NCBI RefSeq assembly: GCF_000331285.1
Contig: NZ_ANFX01000051.1
Coordinates: forward strand, 1-34,329
Reading direction: 5' to 3'
DNA length: 34,329 nt
DNA from: Porphyrobacter sp. AAP82
Lineage (GTDB): Bacteria > Pseudomonadota > Alphaproteobacteria > Sphingomonadales > Sphingomonadaceae
Shown one piece after another: positions 32,649-34,329 of the stretch; the first letter of the stretch is position 1; each line of letters begins with the position of its first letter. Made by a program: the position numbers and the translations under genes. The notes beneath the pieces were generated by a model. That model was not told the origin of the DNA, ran no database searches, and saw nothing but the letters and a program-made list of their open reading frames with translations.

Positions 32649-32909
32649 CATTTTCGGGGAGGCGCAACCCGGAGACCAGGAAGGGTCGCGCCTCGCGTCG
32701 AAGACCATTGGGACCGATCCCTCATGTGCACACCGCGTGCCAAACTTGAAGACCGACGCAATTCCGCCGTTTTGCCAGCAGCGTTTCGCTGTTCTTAACC
32801 GCGAGTTGTAAAGCGCCCCGACACTCTTGCCCTGGTCCCGGCGCGGCAAGAGGCAGGAATTGGCCTTGGGTCTTGGCAAGGACGCGGCTTGCGGCCATCC
32901 TTTGCCGCG

Positions 32910-33704
32910 ATGACCACCGAATCCGCTCCCGATCCCGCCCCTGCGGGCATTCCAGCCGCCACCATCATCATCTTTCGCAACGCCGCCGCTGGCGGCGCGC
33001 CCGAGGTGCTGATGACCGTGCGATCGCGCAACATGACCTTTGCGGGCGGCATGGCGGTGTTTCCTGGCGGGCGGGTCGATCCGGAGGATTACGCGCTCGC
33101 CGAGACCGAAGCCGCCGTGCACGGCCTCGCGCCTGACGAAGCCGCGCACCAGATCGCGGCGGTGCGCGAGACGCTGGAAGAGACGGGCCTCGCGCTCGGC
33201 CTGTCGGGCGAGATCAACGCGGTGAGCGCCGGTGCGGCGCGCAAGATGCTGGCGGAATGCGGCGCGCTGGCACCGGTCCTAGAAGCCTTCGGGTGGCAAC
33301 TCGACCTTGCCCAGATCACCCCCTTCGCGCGCTGGTTCCCCAAGAACGAGGCGATCGCGCGGGTTTATGACACGCGCTTCTATCTCGCCGACCTCGGGAC
33401 CGGCGCGGTCGAGGTGTCGATCGAGGAATCCGAAAACACCCACCTGTTCTGGACGAGCGCGCAAGGCGCGCTCGATGCGGCCGAGCGCGGCGAGATCAAG
33501 CTGATCTTCCCTACCCGCCGCAACCTTGAACGCCTTGCCCTCTTCGCAAGCTTCGCCGAGGCGCGTGCGCAGGCCGAAGCAATTCCGGTGCGCACGATCA
33601 TGCCGCAGGTCGTCGAACAGGACGGCAAGCCGTGGCTGACGATCCTTGCCGATGCGGGCTATCCGGTGACAGGCGAACTGCTGGAGACCGTGGCGCGCGG
33701 CTAG
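32910..33704 (+). CDS. Nudix hydrolase, NUDT19-like
   Basis: A 264-residue protein. AATIIIFRNA, VRSRNMTFAGGMAVFPGGRVDPEDY and IAAVRETLEETGLAL together form a Nudix box, with about 20 residues inserted between the first Gly and REXXEE (RETLEETG), as in the NUDT7/NUDT19 branch. The family hydrolyses CoA or nucleoside diphosphate derivatives; the substrate is unknown here. ATG 32910 is used because the frame upstream offers only a TTG start; no clear Shine-Dalgarno sequence is visible. It stands alone. Confidence 0.88.
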   Translation: MTTESAPDPAPAGIPAATIIIFRNAAAGGAPEVLMTVRSRNMTFAGGMAVFPGGRVDPEDYALAETEAAVHGLAPDEAAHQIAAVRETLEETGLALGLSGEINAVSAGAARKMLAECGALAPVLEAFGWQLDLAQITPFARWFPKNEAIARVYDTRFYLADLGTGAVEVSIEESENTHLFWTSAQGALDAAERGEIKLIFPTRRNLERLALFASFAEARAQAEAIPVRTIMPQVVEQDGKPWLTILADAGYPVTGELLETVARG

Positions 33705-33740
33705 GAAGACATTCCGAGACGAATCGGTGGATTTGGATTA

Positions 33741-33754
33741 TGATAGCGCTATCA
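33741..33754 (+). promoter_or_regulatory. LacI-family-type operator 1
   Basis: TGATAGCGCTATCA is a perfect 14-base palindrome with a central CG. It fits the pattern TGnTAnCGnTAnCA typical of LacI/GalR-family operators that control sugar-use genes. It lies 198 bases upstream of the GH3 glycosidase start. Confidence 0.65.
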
Positions 33755-33895
33755 CGCGTTTTCCGGCCGCGCTGCATTGGTATTTTTCGTCGGGTTATCG
33801 TTTGAACTTGAATAGCTTGGACAAGCACCCGGTTCTGGCCTCGTCTTCAGCCTCGCCGTCGGATTGACTTCCGCTCGCAGATTTTACAACATTCA

Positions 33896-33909
33896 TGTTA
33901 GCGTTAGCA
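33896..33909 (+). promoter_or_regulatory. LacI-family-type operator 2
   Basis: TGTTAGCGTTAGCA again matches TGnTAnCGnTAnCA, though with imperfect dyad symmetry. It lies 155 bases from operator 1 and 43 bases before the ATG, where a bound repressor would block transcription. Confidence 0.55.
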
Positions 33910-33951
33910 AAACGCTGGGTACGGCGGGCTAGGCCGCCGCGGGAGAGGGAC

Positions 33952-34265
33952 ATGATGGGCCATCGGGCCTCCACACGCGCTTGCCTGGCGGCAGGCCTGC
34001 TCGCCGCTACGAGCCTCGCAACCGTCGCGCTGGCCGAAGCGCCTGCCGCCCCGCCGGGCACCGCCCATCCCGATCAGTGGCCGGCCTACACCGACCCGGT
34101 GCCGGTGCGCGCGGATCACGAAAAGCTGATCGCGGACCTCATCGCGCGCATGACGATCGAGGAGAAGGTCGGCCAGCTGGTGCAAGCGGACCTGTGCTGC
34201 GTGACGCCGGAGGACTTCCGCAAATACAAGCTGGGTTCGCTGCTGGTCGGCGGCAATTCCGGTCC
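33952..34265 (+). pseudogene. GH3 family beta-glucosidase, N-terminal part, apparently disrupted
   Basis: The frame begins with ATG-ATG at 33952/33955 behind GGGAGAGGGA. It has a signal peptide (RACLAAGLLAATSLATVALAEAP) and then the N-terminus of a GH3 exo-glucosidase: LIARMTIEEKVGQLVQAD, TPEDFRKYKLGSLLVGGNSGP. In intact homologues the GGNSGP motif is followed by Gly/Asp-rich residues and a TIM-barrel; here the sequence changes at about 34266 to a different, non-GH3 sequence with IS-end features. The hybrid frame stays open to the window edge. Disruption by insertion is the likely reading, but what lies beyond the window is unseen. Confidence 0.75.
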
Positions 34266-34329
34266 TGTCAATCGGCGTTCAATCGGGCCCCCCTATCGGC
34301 ACGCAAAAGGGACCCCCTTGTTGAGATGG
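34266..34329 (+). mobile_element. Probable terminal end of an IS21-type insertion sequence
   Basis: The sequence beginning TGTCAATCGG at 34266 ends the GH3 similarity abruptly. It contains short internal direct repeats: TCAATCGG at 34268-34275 and 34279-34286, and GGGCCCCCCT/GGGACCCCCT at 34285-34294 and 34309-34318. Ends that start with TG and have multiple short repeats are usual for IS21-family elements. Only 64 bases are visible and no transposase is in the window, so family assignment is tentative. Confidence 0.6.

Larger units (their letters stand above)
32414..32909. other. Structured gap between grxD and the Nudix gene
   Basis: About 500 bases with no convincing coding frame. It contains repeat copy 2, a GC-rich stretch with several Gly/Pro-like palindromes, the strong bidirectional terminator at 32611-32648, and a hairpin with arms GGCGCAACCC and GGGTCGCGCC (one mismatch) at 32660-32691. 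The 32700-32820 segment is less GC-rich. A small RNA ending at the terminator, on either strand, is possible but not shown. Confidence 0.4.
33705..33951 (+). promoter_or_regulatory. Regulatory region upstream of the GH3 gene
   Basis: About 250 bases, AT-richer than the rest of the window and with no gene. It carries two LacI-type operators at 33741 and 33896, and a TTGACT -35-like hexamer at 33864-33869 with no well-spaced -10. GGGAGAGGGA precedes the start codon. The layout suggests sugar-responsive repression of the glycosidase. Confidence 0.5.

Noticed and set aside
32660..32700. Segment GGAGACCAGGAAGGG resembling part of an SRP RNA loop
   Set aside because: The surrounding helix and other conserved SRP positions are absent; it is the loop of a GC-rich hairpin.
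32860..32900. Sigma-54-like TTGGCAAG...CTTGC before the Nudix gene
   Set aside because: The spacing between the GG and GC elements is several bases too long for a functional -24/-12 pair.

Overview
The window looks like the chromosome of an alphaproteobacterium of order Sphingomonadales, probably Erythrobacteraceae (Erythrobacter, Porphyrobacter or Altererythrobacter type). The basis is the high GC content, a GcrA cell-cycle regulator, the DUF1476-BolA-Grx4 cluster, a two-domain YlxR/L7Ae protein between nusA and infB, and a crtW-crtZ keto/hydroxy-carotenoid pair. This is inference from family content; no 16S rRNA gene or other marker is present. No tRNA, rRNA or CRISPR array was seen.

Layout. 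(1) 1-2355: 3' end of gcrA, a DUF481 outer-membrane protein, and a spermidine-synthase-like protein on the minus strand. (2) 2430-14565, mostly minus strand: the classic rimP-nusA-ylxR-infB-rbfA-truB-rpsO-pnp translation/RNA cluster. Here it is interrupted by a PaaI thioesterase, a RelE/XRE toxin-antitoxin pair, a plus-strand yceI and a thymidine kinase. (3) 14730-15628: two tandem Pilz-domain paralogues. (4) 15961-21055: pspF and, divergently, a very enlarged phage-shock operon. It starts from a clear sigma-54 promoter and holds a small exported peptide, PspA with an in-frame N-terminal extension, PspB, PspC, six small membrane/coiled-coil proteins that share a C-terminal motif, and a 58-residue membrane protein. 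(5) 21099-22946: sufE, then crtZ and crtW on the minus strand. (6) 22921-26627: a truncated dctA remnant facing dctB-dctD, with two DctD-type palindromes still in place; DctD has lost its sigma-54 contact loop. (7) 26641-32380: a hotdog thioesterase, leuC, a metallo-beta-lactamase-fold hydrolase, a 59-residue protein, leuD, a quinone oxidoreductase, and DUF1476-bolA-grxD. (8) 32381-34329: a long structured intergenic region, a Nudix hydrolase, and a GH3 glycosidase gene behind two LacI-type operators. The GH3 gene runs into what looks like an IS21-type element end at the window edge.

The strongest candidate for an undescribed system is the psp operon. A motif of the form (D/E)R(L/I)xxLExI(V/A)TD...EI(D/E)ALR recurs at the C-terminus of PspC and five downstream small membrane proteins, with a shortened form in a sixth, and its second half also occurs in the extension before PspA. 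This suggests a family of PspB-like adaptors made from one duplicated module and co-expressed under PspF/sigma-54. A second theme is decay of the C4-dicarboxylate system: the transporter is broken, the regulator lacks GAFTGA, and the operators persist.
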